A stretch of DNA of 33,039 nucleotides from a virus. Position numbers and translations under genes: made by a program. Below, piece after piece: positions 12,940-20,896 of this stretch. The number at the start of each line of letters is the position of its first letter. Within the stretch, counting starts at the first letter, position 1. Below the pieces are notes generated by a model. That model made no database searches, was not told the origin of the DNA, and was given only the letters and a program-made list of their open reading frames with translations. The stretch lies in the IMG/VR virus record IMGVR_UViG_3300032675_001516, positions 1 through 33,039 of that record. One strand, written 5' to 3'.

Positions 12940-14693
12940 ATCACGCCAAGCAACTACTGGCCAAGCTCGATATCAAGCACCGGGACGAAGGTGTGTCTGT
13001 TCCCTTTGTACTGAATCCCAACCAGCTTAAGTGTCACAACATTGTCAAAGAACACTACAAGAAACACGGATCAATCAGGGTTGTGGTGCTCAAAGCTCGC
13101 AGGGTCGGGATGAGCAGTTACATCGACGGCCTGGCGACGATGCACTGCCTGGCCAAGCCCCAGGCCCACGCTCTGATTGTTGCGCACTTGAAAGACGTTG
13201 CCGACAAAGGCTTGTTCCGCGTGCCCCGCGACCTGGCTGTGTCACTGAATGACCGCCTTCCGGGCGCCTGCGACGTCAGGACGCGCAGCATCATCTTCCC
13301 GCATACGAAGGGCGCATCGAACCTCGACATCGCAACCGCGGGCTCCGTAGGCGCAGGGCGGGGGCTTACGCTTTCGTTCCTGCATCTTTCAGAAGCGGCC
13401 TCTTATCCCGGACAGAAATCATTCCTATCGATTCTCCCCAGTGTGTCGAAGGCCCCCGACACCGTCATCGCCTTGGAATCCACCGCTCAGGGCCGCACCG
13501 GAATTGGCGAGACGTTTTACAACTACTGGAACGGTGCCAATGAAACTGGATCGCACTGGAACGGATACACGCCGATTTTCCTTTCGTGGCTGGACGATCC
13601 GACATGCCATCGCCCCGCACACGAAGCGGAAGATGCCCCTGCGACCGACCTGGAAAGGGAGCTGATGGGGAAACCGTTCAACGCCTCCCTGTCGCAGATA
13701 GCTTGGATGAGAATGGTCCTAGAAGGCGAGTGCGAAGGTTCCGAGTTGATGTTTAATCAGGAATATCCCCACTCCGCACTCGTCGCGTTCGTGGCTACCG
13801 GTGACCCCGCATTCACCGCTCCCGAGATCCGTTACGCGATGGGGACGAAGCAAAAGCCTGTAAAGAAGGGACATTTCGAGCGCCAAGGCAAAGGGGCGGC
13901 CTTTGTAGACAACGTGCGTGGCAAGGCCTTGATGTACGAGACGGTCAAAGAAAAATGTACCTACTTTGTTGGAGTGGATTGTGCGAGAGGAATGGAGCAA
14001 GACAGCGGCCGCGCCACAGGAGACTTCGCGTCGTTCATGGTCTTGAATGGCACTACCGGAGACTTCGCCATGCAATTCAGTGACTGGGTCAATCCGGTGG
14101 AAATGGCGAAGCACGTGGACGCTGTTGGGCGTTACTATAACAACGCCATGATGATCGTGGAACTAACCGGCAACTTAGGGTTGTGGTGTCAGCAGGTTCT
14201 CCGCGATCAGTATCAATATCCGAATTGGTACATGTGGAAAGGCAAGGACGATAAGACCTGGGGCAAGGGTAAGTCGCCAGCTCTCGGCTGGGAGACGACG
14301 GGAAGAACGCGCGACCTGCTACTCTCGACTTTCCGTGGAGCGTTGCACAATGGGATGAAGAATATCCCTGGCGGCCTCCGGGTAAAAGACGAGGAGTTCT
14401 GCCGCCAAATGGATCTGATGACGATGAGCACTGGGATGCGATGGGATGTTGAGCACGGTCATGACGATGTCTTCATGGCGGGATGTCTCGCCGTTATCGC
14501 GTGCGCTCAGTACCCACCGACGAACATTATCAGCTTTAAGGGCAACACCTTGGACAAAGACAAATCCGGCAATCCCGCACTCAGTAAACTGAAACCGCAA
14601 ACGGACTTGGCCCATGCGCTATATCGGGACCAGTTGCAGATATTGAAGCCGGATAAGAAATTTTGCCGAAGCGTGATGCAGCCGCCGTTCTAG
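12870..14693 (+). CDS. Terminase large subunit
   Basis: This is the packaging motor. From TTG 12870 it has 607 residues. The ATPase has a Walker A-like KARRVGMSS (75-83) and Walker B LTLSFLHLSEAA (166-177, with catalytic Glu175), followed by STAQGRTG coupling motif (204-211). The nuclease domain shows GVDCARG (368-374, Asp370), IVELTGN (429-435, Glu431) and HGHDDVFMAG near the end. Order and spacing match headful or cos-type terminases. TTG 12870 is the only usual in-frame start upstream of the ATPase and lies deep in the previous gene; ATT 12930 has GGAG eight bases upstream and gives a more normal N-terminus, so it may be the real start. Confidence 0.92.
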   Translation: MLQRVLFQGVSAVAQVGESAINLDHAKQLLAKLDIKHRDEGVSVPFVLNPNQLKCHNIVKEHYKKHGSIRVVVLKARRVGMSSYIDGLATMHCLAKPQAHALIVAHLKDVADKGLFRVPRDLAVSLNDRLPGACDVRTRSIIFPHTKGASNLDIATAGSVGAGRGLTLSFLHLSEAASYPGQKSFLSILPSVSKAPDTVIALESTAQGRTGIGETFYNYWNGANETGSHWNGYTPIFLSWLDDPTCHRPAHEAEDAPATDLERELMGKPFNASLSQIAWMRMVLEGECEGSELMFNQEYPHSALVAFVATGDPAFTAPEIRYAMGTKQKPVKKGHFERQGKGAAFVDNVRGKALMYETVKEKCTYFVGVDCARGMEQDSGRATGDFASFMVLNGTTGDFAMQFSDWVNPVEMAKHVDAVGRYYNNAMMIVELTGNLGLWCQQVLRDQYQYPNWYMWKGKDDKTWGKGKSPALGWETTGRTRDLLLSTFRGALHNGMKNIPGGLRVKDEEFCRQMDLMTMSTGMRWDVEHGHDDVFMAGCLAVIACAQYPPTNIISFKGNTLDKDKSGNPALSKLKPQTDLAHALYRDQLQILKPDKKFCRSVMQPPF

Positions 14694-14746
14694 GATAATA
14701 TGTGCGGTAATTATATAGTTAACTCCCCGAAAGGAATCAGTGACTT

Positions 14747-14980
14747 ATGACGCTTTCTACATGGGTTTCTACGAACCACTCGGAGCCGGATGTTTACATC
14801 CGATGCCAAGGCCCAAATTGCGGCGGCGTCATCATGTTTAACGCTAAAGAGATAACCGACCGCAAGAATCTTCCGACCAGCACCTCTACTCCGTGTCGGC
14901 ATTGCGGATGGCACCCATCGTATCCGCCCGAACCGTGGTTGCCCCTGAAAGGCGCGGAAGGGCACGGAGTGATCTTATAG
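14747..14980 (+). CDS. Small zinc-ribbon protein
   Basis: A 77-residue protein with CQGPNC (Cys20, Cys25) and CRHC (Cys50, Cys53), forming a zinc ribbon with long loop. It starts at ATG 14747; AAAGGA lies 11 bases upstream, rather distant. The gene stands between terminase and other small genes and has no recognised family. Confidence 0.65.
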   Translation: MTLSTWVSTNHSEPDVYIRCQGPNCGGVIMFNAKEITDRKNLPTSTSTPCRHCGWHPSYPPEPWLPLKGAEGHGVIL

Positions 14981-15000
14981 GAAGGTACCTAGGGAGTTTT

Positions 15001-15243
15001 ATGGCGCATGACGAAGATCAACCTCTGCCGTGGAACGGGACTTATCTTTTCAGCAATACCGACGAGTGCTCGCGGGCTGACCGACTACGGCAAAGGATAA
15101 CCAGGGCTTTCGAGAAAGCCGGAGAGGCGGGCGTGTTCTCCACTCTCCGCCCGTACGAAGCAGATTTTATCATCCGGGAATTGGCCGACCAGTTGTTTGC
15201 GAGGATAGAACCGTTCTTCACTTTACCCGCCCGAAAAGGATGA
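15001..15243 (+). CDS. 80-residue unknown protein
   Basis: Starts MAHDEDQPLPWNGTYLFSNTDE with AGGGAG four bases upstream of ATG 15001, which is preferred to an upstream start at 14893 that overlaps the zinc-ribbon gene. The C-terminal half is helical (RQRITRAFEKAGEAG, YEADFIIRELADQLF). No domain recognised. Confidence 0.65.
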   Translation: MAHDEDQPLPWNGTYLFSNTDECSRADRLRQRITRAFEKAGEAGVFSTLRPYEADFIIRELADQLFARIEPFFTLPARKG

Positions 15244-15250
15244 GCCTATT

Positions 15251-15577
15251 ATGAAGACAACAATACCATCTAAAGTTCAGGTAGGTCCGTACCGGTACTC
15301 GATCAAGATCGTCAATCCAAATCAGTTGCCGGAATTGTCAGATTACGGAGCGGCTGACCACCATACGTTAGAAATTAGACTTCGCGAGGGCTTATGTGCC
15401 GATCAAATGAAGGTGACCCTACTGCACGAGATAATGCACTGTTGCTCGCGTGTAAAATTCGACTACTCAACGGCGTCAGATGTTTCTGAGGAAACGTGGA
15501 TCTCCTTTACTTCCCCAACGCTTTACGGAACGATCCGGGACAATCCGATCGTAAGAAAATTCCTGTTCGGAGATTAA
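15251..15577 (+). CDS. HExxH small metallopeptidase-like protein
   Basis: A 108-residue protein with TLLHEIMHCC: His59, Glu60 and His63 form an HExxH zinc site. A beta-rich part precedes it (VGPYRYSIKIV...HTLEIRLREGL). This is the pattern of small phage zincins with similarity to ImmA/IrrE-like or SprT-like folds, where LLHEILHA occurs. An acidic residue downstream (Glu80 or Glu81) may be the third ligand. The substrate is unknown; related proteins cleave repressors or act as virion-associated proteases. It precedes the portal region with a small gap. Confidence 0.7.
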   Translation: MKTTIPSKVQVGPYRYSIKIVNPNQLPELSDYGAADHHTLEIRLREGLCADQMKVTLLHEIMHCCSRVKFDYSTASDVSEETWISFTSPTLYGTIRDNPIVRKFLFGD

Positions 15578-15580
15578 ACG

Positions 15581-16033
15581 ATGCCCCCCACTGACACCAC
15601 CCCGCAGTCGCAGATCCGGTATTTTAAAAAGCTACTCGCTGCTCTGGTTATTCAGGCTGGTGGAGAACTCCGCATCCCGCAGAAGTTTATCCGGGAGGTT
15701 GCATCGGAGACTTCCCCGCAGGGCCTGTTTGAAGATTCCGACACTCCCGCCGATGAACTTGTGCTACGATTCGGCTCGAAGCTCTCCGCTGTGTACACGG
15801 TAGAGCCAGAACCATGCGCTTCTCCGACGCCCCGATCACCGACCTCTCCGCAACCATCCCCGCAAGTCGTAGACCCATTGTCCCGCCCGACAGCGGGACG
15901 CCCGCCCCTGACCGACGAGAAGCTGGCACAGATGGAGCGGGCGATAATGCAAAGGAGAGCGCGTATTCGCATGAAGCACGCACAAGAGCAGAACAACTCA
16001 TCCGAGACATCGGAACTGAATTTTCCCGTCTGA
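15581..16033 (+). CDS. Unknown protein with Pro-rich linker
   Basis: A 150-residue protein starting MPPTDTTPQSQIRYFKKLLAAL. The N-terminal 75 residues contain GGELRIPQKFI, then a proline-rich linker and a C-terminal GRPPLTDEKLAQMERAIMQRR helix. The last 73 codons overlap the next gene in another frame, and both frames read as protein. No family is recognised. Confidence 0.65.
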   Translation: MPPTDTTPQSQIRYFKKLLAALVIQAGGELRIPQKFIREVASETSPQGLFEDSDTPADELVLRFGSKLSAVYTVEPEPCASPTPRSPTSPQPSPQVVDPLSRPTAGRPPLTDEKLAQMERAIMQRRARIRMKHAQEQNNSSETSELNFPV

Positions 16034-16278
16034 GGAAGCAAAACCGGAGTGGAGCGTGGGCTGACCTTGAGGATAAGATAGCGAAGTCCGGAGATGTGAT
16101 GATTTCGAGTGGAATGATCTCCTCGAAAGACTGGGTAGGGATGCTGATCGACATTGAGCAGTTTCGGAAGGCGGAGACAGGAACAGCGGAGTCTCCGGGG
16201 GATGCCTTGGCAAAGTGGCTGTCGGAAGGCGCGGAAGATAAGCCAAAGCGCAAGAAGGCGAAGGAGGTAGCGCAATGA
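15814..16278 (+). CDS. Overlapping unknown protein (helical)
   Basis: A 154-residue frame from ATG 15814. The region after about residue 55 is convincing: RAEQLIRDIGTEFSRL, AWADLEDKI and a lysine-rich tail. The first 73 codons overlap the previous gene by 220 bases. No ribosome site precedes the ATG, and there is no other ATG, GTG or TTG in this frame before the convincing part. Either these are true overlapping genes, or the preceding frame is continued by a -1 frameshift. Confidence 0.5.
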   Translation: MRFSDAPITDLSATIPASRRPIVPPDSGTPAPDRREAGTDGAGDNAKESAYSHEARTRAEQLIRDIGTEFSRLRKQNRSGAWADLEDKIAKSGDVMISSGMISSKDWVGMLIDIEQFRKAETGTAESPGDALAKWLSEGAEDKPKRKKAKEVAQ

Positions 16279-16712
16279 TGGAACGAAGAGGATTCTTGAA
16301 GAATCTAGCCCCGTTGGCGTTAATTAGCAGCATGTCTCCGCTAGCGGCAATCAAGCACGCGTTTGGTAAGGTGACCACTGCAATCGTTCCAAAGAAAGTT
16401 GTTCCAGTGCGGGACTTCGCTTTGCAAATCGCTGGACGCATTTTGTTTTTGGAATCGAGAGGGGTGAACCTTGACGAGGTCGTTTTTGATGGCGACAACA
16501 TAAGAGTGGCGAGCGGTAACGAGCCTGCGGAATCAGATCCGCTTGTTGAGGTATTTAGCGATACGGAGGTCGATAAATTTAAATGCAACCTGATAGCATT
16601 TGAACCGTGCGATAGGATTGCTTTTGGGAACGAGAAATTGCTTAATGTCCCATCGATAAACGAGGATTTGAAACGATTGCGGGCAGGATTTGACACTGGA
16701 CCGGCAAGGTAA
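16275..16712 (+). CDS. Unknown protein with Tat-like N-terminus
   Basis: The product is 145 residues. From ATG 16278 it begins MERRGFLKNLAPLALISSM, a twin-arginine motif (RRGFLK) followed by a hydrophobic segment and a SPLAA end that could be a cleavage region. If real, a folded protein would be exported by the Tat system. The rest is beta-rich (NLDEVVFDGDNIRV, FKCNLIAFEP) and has no known domain. The start overlaps the previous stop (ATGATG). It directly precedes the portal gene, where an exported protein is unexpected; the N-terminus may be an internal membrane or scaffold segment instead. Confidence 0.65.
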   Translation: MMERRGFLKNLAPLALISSMSPLAAIKHAFGKVTTAIVPKKVVPVRDFALQIAGRILFLESRGVNLDEVVFDGDNIRVASGNEPAESDPLVEVFSDTEVDKFKCNLIAFEPCDRIAFGNEKLLNVPSINEDLKRLRAGFDTGPAR

Positions 16713-16717
16713 TTTAG

Positions 16718-18448
16718 ATGCCCCAATTTGTCGGCTACGACGTAGTAACGGAGCGTAAGACTTCTCCTGCTTACAACAACCCCGACAAGGTAGTTACGGA
16801 CCAACTGAACGAACTGGAGCGTATTTCGCGCACCGAGCGCGACAAGCACCTTGGCAAAGACTACTTCGATGACATCAAAGACTTCTACGACCTGCAAACG
16901 GTAGGCTCTGGGTTTGTAAACTCGTTCAAGCCGCAGGTGATGATTCCACAGCTTCAAACCTTGGTACTGAACGAAGCCACCGACATCACCGACGCCTCAA
17001 TCAAGGTCTACATCACAAACGACGGGAAGCGGGACAACGACCGCGAAAAATACTATCAGGCCAACTGGCGGCAGGGCTGCTACAACAACCGTATTCTGGA
17101 ATCAATTATCTGGGCCATGCTGACGAATCTGGGTTACCTCCAGATAGGGTTTTCCCCGTCGGCAAGGCGCGGCAAGGGGATGACGTGGATAGAGTCCCGC
17201 GATCCAGCCACGGTGAATCCTGACCCGTTCTGTAAGTCCGATTCAAACTGGTCATGGACGCAGTGGTGGGACTGGATGTACATCGATGAAGTCCGGAGAC
17301 GTTGGCCGGACGAGGGCTGGAAGATCAGGCCGAAACTTTATGCCGGCAGTGCAGACCCCTACGGGCAGATTGACACCACGTTAGATTTCCCGGAATACTC
17401 CCCACTGAGCAACCAAGGGAACGAGCCGGAGAAGCGCATCTTCCGGGATAACCGGGTTCGGGTCAGAAGCACATTCCTGTTTGACAACACGAGAGAAAAA
17501 GTTGAGTCTTACGCTGGTAGTTCTAGTGAAGCTGCTGGTCTGGTTCATCCTCGTTTCGGGTATAAGTACCCGGACGGGCGGTGGCTCGTAGACTGCGATG
17601 ACGTGGTTTTAGCGGACGGGAACAACTGGTGTCCGCAGTTGCCTGACGATGAGAGAGGCACGTTTCCGCTCGTCAGGGTGGCCGCCATGCCCACGATAGC
17701 GAATTTCTGGGGTCCAGCCCCCATAAACCTCTCGCGGAGCCTGCAGAACCTCGGGGAACGTATCTACACCCAGTTGTTCGAGAACATCGTTCGAATCAAT
17801 AACGGCGTGATCGTGTTTGAGGAGCGTACGGGTTTAGATCCCAACTCAATCGGCTGGCTGCCGGGTGAAGTTCTGGTTATCAAGAATGGTTCTACTCCCC
17901 CGGTGGTGACTCCAATTACTCCCATGCCTCAACACATGATTACCGTGCCGGCGTCCCTGTTTGCGCTGCAAAAGGAATTGCAGGGCTTCTCCGAGGCTCG
18001 CCAGGGGCAGTCTGGGGGCGGGAACGTGTCGCCTGACCTATTTGACGCTACGCTGTGGCAGAGTCACTACCAGACTAGATTACGCGGGCGACTGCTGGCT
18101 GAATCGCTCCAGCGCCTCGCCCAGATTGTGTTCTATACCGACGCGCGGTATAAGAGCATCGCGGACAAAGTTTCCGTTCCCGACAAAGGGGACATGATGC
18201 GGGCCGAATGGACTCCGATCGATTCGACGTCGATGGATCAGTACGACGCGCAGTTAGATCCCGGTAGCCTCAAGGTAGTAAGCGCGGGGGCCATGCGCTC
18301 GGTCGTCATGGCGCTGAGTAAGACGGGCATGATTCCGACCGAAACGGTACTAGAAACATTTGATATTCCCGAGGCCCAGAAAATAAGCGAAATGAACATT
18401 CGCGAGAAGGAACTTTCTGCGATGGCTAAACTAAAGAAACCAAGGTAG
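16718..18448 (+). CDS. Portal protein (P22-like podovirus type)
   Basis: A 576-residue protein. It forms the dodecameric DNA channel at one capsid vertex. Visible features are a helical start (QLNELERISRTERDKHLGKDYFDDIKDFY), repeated WxWTQWWDW and DPATVNPDP motifs common in podovirus portals, a large beta-rich clip/wing and a long C-terminal helix region with SLQRLAQIVFYT and KTGMIPTETVLETFDIPEAQ. Length is in the normal range for portals lacking the long P22 barrel. It starts at ATG 16718, five bases after the previous stop. Confidence 0.85.
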   Translation: MPQFVGYDVVTERKTSPAYNNPDKVVTDQLNELERISRTERDKHLGKDYFDDIKDFYDLQTVGSGFVNSFKPQVMIPQLQTLVLNEATDITDASIKVYITNDGKRDNDREKYYQANWRQGCYNNRILESIIWAMLTNLGYLQIGFSPSARRGKGMTWIESRDPATVNPDPFCKSDSNWSWTQWWDWMYIDEVRRRWPDEGWKIRPKLYAGSADPYGQIDTTLDFPEYSPLSNQGNEPEKRIFRDNRVRVRSTFLFDNTREKVESYAGSSSEAAGLVHPRFGYKYPDGRWLVDCDDVVLADGNNWCPQLPDDERGTFPLVRVAAMPTIANFWGPAPINLSRSLQNLGERIYTQLFENIVRINNGVIVFEERTGLDPNSIGWLPGEVLVIKNGSTPPVVTPITPMPQHMITVPASLFALQKELQGFSEARQGQSGGGNVSPDLFDATLWQSHYQTRLRGRLLAESLQRLAQIVFYTDARYKSIADKVSVPDKGDMMRAEWTPIDSTSMDQYDAQLDPGSLKVVSAGAMRSVVMALSKTGMIPTETVLETFDIPEAQKISEMNIREKELSAMAKLKKPR

Positions 18449-18456
18449 TTATATCG

Positions 18457-18699
18457 ATGGAGCAGGAAATCACATGGGTTCCCGTATCGGTCATCGCCGC
18501 GGAGTATCAGCGCACCCCGCAGATGATCCGTAACTGGGTGCGCTCGGGATTCATTGTCGAGATAGGTTTTTCGGTGCGCCGCGACATGACCGGCCACTTC
18601 ATAATCGGGGTGCCAACCTCGGAGTATGAGAAGTTCCAAAATGCAAACAATGCAAAACTAGCAAACCAACCTGTTGTAAACCTCTCGCAAATCTTGTAG
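18457..18699 (+). CDS. MerR/excisionase-like helix-turn-helix protein
   Basis: An 80-residue protein with WVPVSVIAAEYQRTPQMIRNWVRSGFIVEIGFSVRRD: a two-helix turn followed by a wing, as in MerR-type or excisionase proteins. The TP-QMIRNWVRSG core fits a DNA-recognition helix. It is unusual between portal and capsid genes and could be a late regulator, or an excisionase partner for the recombinase 10 kb upstream. The remainder (YEKFQNANNAKLAN) is polar and helical. Confidence 0.7.
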   Translation: MEQEITWVPVSVIAAEYQRTPQMIRNWVRSGFIVEIGFSVRRDMTGHFIIGVPTSEYEKFQNANNAKLANQPVVNLSQIL

Positions 18700-18710
18700 T
18701 TCTCTGAGTC

Positions 18711-18941
18711 GTGGACGGCTTCTACCCTGAGATTGTAGGTCACCGCTTCGAGATCCTCCGGCTGGAAAGCATGGGGGAAATGTGGTACGCCCAATTCGCG
18801 GTAGATGGCAGGCCATATCCGGCGTTCTTTGAGCCGAAAAGCAATGTGGATGCGATGAAGGAAGACGAATTTTTGGCGTACATGAAGTGTCAATCGCTCA
18901 CGATGGTGGCACACGTCGAGCAGAAAATGGGGCACGCATGA
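18711..18941 (+). CDS. 76-residue unknown protein
   Basis: Starts GTG 18711 (MDGFYPEIVGHRFEILRL) with only a weak ribosome site. A beta hairpin-like part (GEMWYAQFAVDGRPYPAFF) precedes a helix (DAMKEDEFLAYMKCQS). The stop overlaps the next start by ATGA. No domain recognised. Confidence 0.6.
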   Translation: MDGFYPEIVGHRFEILRLESMGEMWYAQFAVDGRPYPAFFEPKSNVDAMKEDEFLAYMKCQSLTMVAHVEQKMGHA

Positions 18942-19060
18942 AGGGTCGAGGATCGAAACTGAAAAGATTTGGGCCGCACAAGATGGCGACGAAGCTCCAG
19001 ACGAAGCGGAGCGGTGGCCGTGGTGGGCGCATGTCCGGCAAGCGCGGGATGCGGTCCTAG
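18938..19060 (+). CDS. 40-residue highly basic protein
   Basis: The peptide starts MKGRGSKLKRFGPHKMATK and contains RSGGRGGRMSGKRG. It has no acidic residues, so it probably binds nucleic acid. It is one of five tiny basic proteins spread among the structural genes, and ATG 18938 overlaps the previous stop, which supports translation. No domain recognised. Confidence 0.6.
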   Translation: MKGRGSKLKRFGPHKMATKLQTKRSGGRGGRMSGKRGMRS

Positions 19061-19081
19061 CGAGGTTGTTAAGCAGTAATA

Positions 19082-19127
19082 GACGCTGATATTGCTCTGG
19101 TGCCGCAAGGCGTCCGTGTTCAGCGTC
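19082..19127 (+). ncRNA. Structured RNA element with GNRA loop (candidate)
   Basis: An eight-base-pair outer stem (GACGCTGA 19082-19089 with TCAGCGTC 19120-19127) encloses an inner hairpin GGTGCC-GCAA-GGCGTCC with a GCAA tetraloop and one bulged base. It lies in the non-coding gap 19061-19144 between two tiny basic genes. It may be a leader element, a processing site or a small RNA. No known family is recognised. Confidence 0.4.
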
Positions 19128-19144
19128 GGAAGGGAGCACACACA

Positions 19145-19213
19145 ATGATCGACCGTTTCGAGTCCCAAGCCCGCAAGGGTGGACGCGGTGGCCGGAAACA
19201 CAAGCGCCACTAG
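19145..19213 (+). CDS. 22-residue basic peptide (candidate)
   Basis: A frame of 22 codons starts MIDRFESQARKGGRGGRKHKRH with GGGAG eight bases upstream of ATG 19145. It shares the RKGGRGGR style with the 40-residue gene at 18938. A short frame can arise by chance, but the ribosome site and similarity support it. Confidence 0.45.
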   Translation: MIDRFESQARKGGRGGRKHKRH

Positions 19214-19282
19214 AAAGAACGCAAGTCAACTGAACTAGGGGCGGTCCACCGGGGTGTACTGCCCTAAGTTCACAGGGGAAAA

Positions 19283-19486
19283 ATGGCAAAGAACATCCCA
19301 GGGTTGCACAACGATAGTCCGTTCAACGCGACTCGCGCGGACCGATTCACAACCCTGAGTCCCGCCCAAGAAAGTTTTGAAGGCAACAACCTGGCAGACC
19401 CTCCCCCGTTTAATGGTGAAGAACCACCGGACCCGCTAGGGATCTGTCCTGAGAGGGACAAAGTTTTTGGAAAGAAGAGGAGATAA
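19283..19486 (+). CDS. 67-residue Pro-rich protein, unknown
   Basis: The product begins MAKNIPGLHNDSPFNATRAD, has FNGEEPPDPLG in a Pro-rich acidic middle and ends KVFGKKRR. AGGGG lies shortly before the ATG. It is probably extended or disordered. Its place before the scaffold and capsid genes suggests a minor virion or assembly protein. Confidence 0.65.
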   Translation: MAKNIPGLHNDSPFNATRADRFTTLSPAQESFEGNNLADPPPFNGEEPPDPLGICPERDKVFGKKRR

Positions 19487-19488
19487 AA

Positions 19489-19671
19489 ATGTATCCAGAC
19501 CCCTATGGAAAGGCGACAAAAGCTTTACCCGACATACTCGGACCGCTGAACATCGCATCCCAAGGCGACAAGTTGGTTCCCGAAAACGACATGGCAGAAG
19601 TAGCTCCGTCGTGGGCCTCCGGCAAAGAGAGCAAAGATCCTCTCGGCGTAGTGATTAAAGGCGGCAAATAG
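19489..19671 (+). CDS. 60-residue unknown protein
   Basis: The product begins MYPDPYGKATKALPDILG with AGGAG seven bases upstream of ATG 19489 and ends VVIKGGK. Neighbouring genes are two to three bases away, and its TAG overlaps the next GTG. No domain is visible; like the preceding gene it may be a minor structural or assembly protein. Confidence 0.65.
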   Translation: MYPDPYGKATKALPDILGPLNIASQGDKLVPENDMAEVAPSWASGKESKDPLGVVIKGGK

Positions 19672-20096
19672 TGGCTGCTGGTCCTGGCGGAATCGGGCAG
19701 TTGATTATGTCTGCACTGCAGGCTCGCACTGGAGCTGGCGGTGGACAGCCCGGTCAGACTATGCCGGGGCAAGGTGGCCCTGACCAGCAAGATCCCGGAG
19801 CGCAGTATGCGCAGCAGGTAGCATCCCTCAAGGGTGCCGACCCCGGAATGCTTCTCCAGACTATGAAGGCCATGAAGCAGCAATGCGCCGTGCTCATGGT
19901 GCAGAACCTTGAACGGCTCCCGAATGTCAGCGGCCAGCTTTCGAAGTTGGTACCCATGTTTGACCGCGTGATTAAGGAGATAAGCCAGGCCCAGAACGTA
20001 AATTCAGCAGTACGAAATCCGATCGGCATGGGGGCCGCGATGCCCCCGACTGATTCACCCAACGCAACCGCTCCACCCAACCCCGGAGGGATGTAA
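19671..20096 (+). CDS. Gly/Gln/Pro-rich structural protein
   Basis: A 141-residue protein from GTG 19671, overlapping the previous stop by one base. The Gly/Gln/Pro-rich first 50 residues are disordered; the middle is a helical segment (MLLQTMKAMKQQCAVLMVQNLERLP) and VSGQLSKLVPMFDRVIKEI; the end is Pro/Asn-rich. The helix resembles minor head proteins placed before scaffolds. The stop overlaps the scaffold start (TAATG). Confidence 0.6.
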   Translation: MAAGPGGIGQLIMSALQARTGAGGGQPGQTMPGQGGPDQQDPGAQYAQQVASLKGADPGMLLQTMKAMKQQCAVLMVQNLERLPNVSGQLSKLVPMFDRVIKEISQAQNVNSAVRNPIGMGAAMPPTDSPNATAPPNPGGM

Positions 20097-20896
20097 TGAA
20101 TCTAGAGCAAGTTTTGCAGGACAAAACAGGCTACGAGGACAGTATTGAGATTGTCATCAAAGGGGAGAAGGTTACCCTTGGCGATTTGCGAACTCTGTCC
20201 GCTACTCAGCAACGTCAACTTTCGGACAAAATTTCTGGTGCCGAACGGCGCGAATCCGAAGCGCGAGATGTGGCCCAGAAGGCTGCCACGATGCTGGCCG
20301 AACTGAAAACCGCCCATGACGCATTACAGGCGCAGCGCACGACCCCGCCAAGTGAGGACGACTTCGACAAGGAAGAGTTCTGGGGCCCCGTGCGAAAAAG
20401 GTTTTCTGATCGTGATGCAAAGATCGATCAGGCCCTCAAGGGGATCGAGGCCCTAACGAACAGCGTGAAGCAGGCCGCTACCATTTGGGCGGAAGATCGC
20501 TTCCAGGGCCAGTTTGAAAAGAACGCCTCCCGGTTGAAGAAGGTTGATCAGTACAAAGACTGGGATTACAAGAAAGTCCGCGACTACGCGGCTGAGCACA
20601 AGGTTCTCGATGACTACGGGATGCCTTCGGTCGAAAGAGCCATTCTCGAACTGACCAAAGCCAACGACATTGAGACGATCCGCAAGGAAGCCTACGCGGA
20701 AGGCCTGAAAGCCGCCAAGACCAAAAATCGCCTCGAAGCTCAACCCCGCCCCTCGTCCGCTACCGGTGGGCGTCAGCCGGCAGACAAGAGCGCCGTTGCT
20801 GAAATCGGCCTTGAAGGTTTGGGGGATGACGCAATCAATGATCCCGAACTGATGGAAATGTTTGCCCAGATCCAGAATGGTGGAGAAGTTCAATGA
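20096..20896 (+). CDS. Scaffold protein (predicted)
   Basis: A 266-residue, mostly helical protein immediately before the capsid gene, the usual place for the scaffold that guides procapsid assembly and leaves before DNA entry. A charged coiled-coil-like stretch covers about 40-85 (SATQQRQLSDKISGAERRES and on), a second helical region follows at 110-200, and the C-terminus is acidic and polar. The evidence is position plus composition, since scaffolds share little sequence. The start is ATG 20096 in a TAATG overlap. Confidence 0.65.
   Translation: MNLEQVLQDKTGYEDSIEIVIKGEKVTLGDLRTLSATQQRQLSDKISGAERRESEARDVAQKAATMLAELKTAHDALQAQRTTPPSEDDFDKEEFWGPVRKRFSDRDAKIDQALKGIEALTNSVKQAATIWAEDRFQGQFEKNASRLKKVDQYKDWDYKKVRDYAAEHKVLDDYGMPSVERAILELTKANDIETIRKEAYAEGLKAAKTKNRLEAQPRPSSATGGRQPADKSAVAEIGLEGLGDDAINDPELMEMFAQIQNGGEVQ

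Noticed and set aside
15652-16957. Minus-strand frames opposite the double-coding region and the portal
   Set aside because: They lie opposite plus-strand genes with strong evidence and lack recognisable motifs.
18507-19289. 260-codon minus-strand frame
   Set aside because: Opposite several overlapping plus-strand genes; composition rich in His/Arg/Ser typical of a shadow frame.
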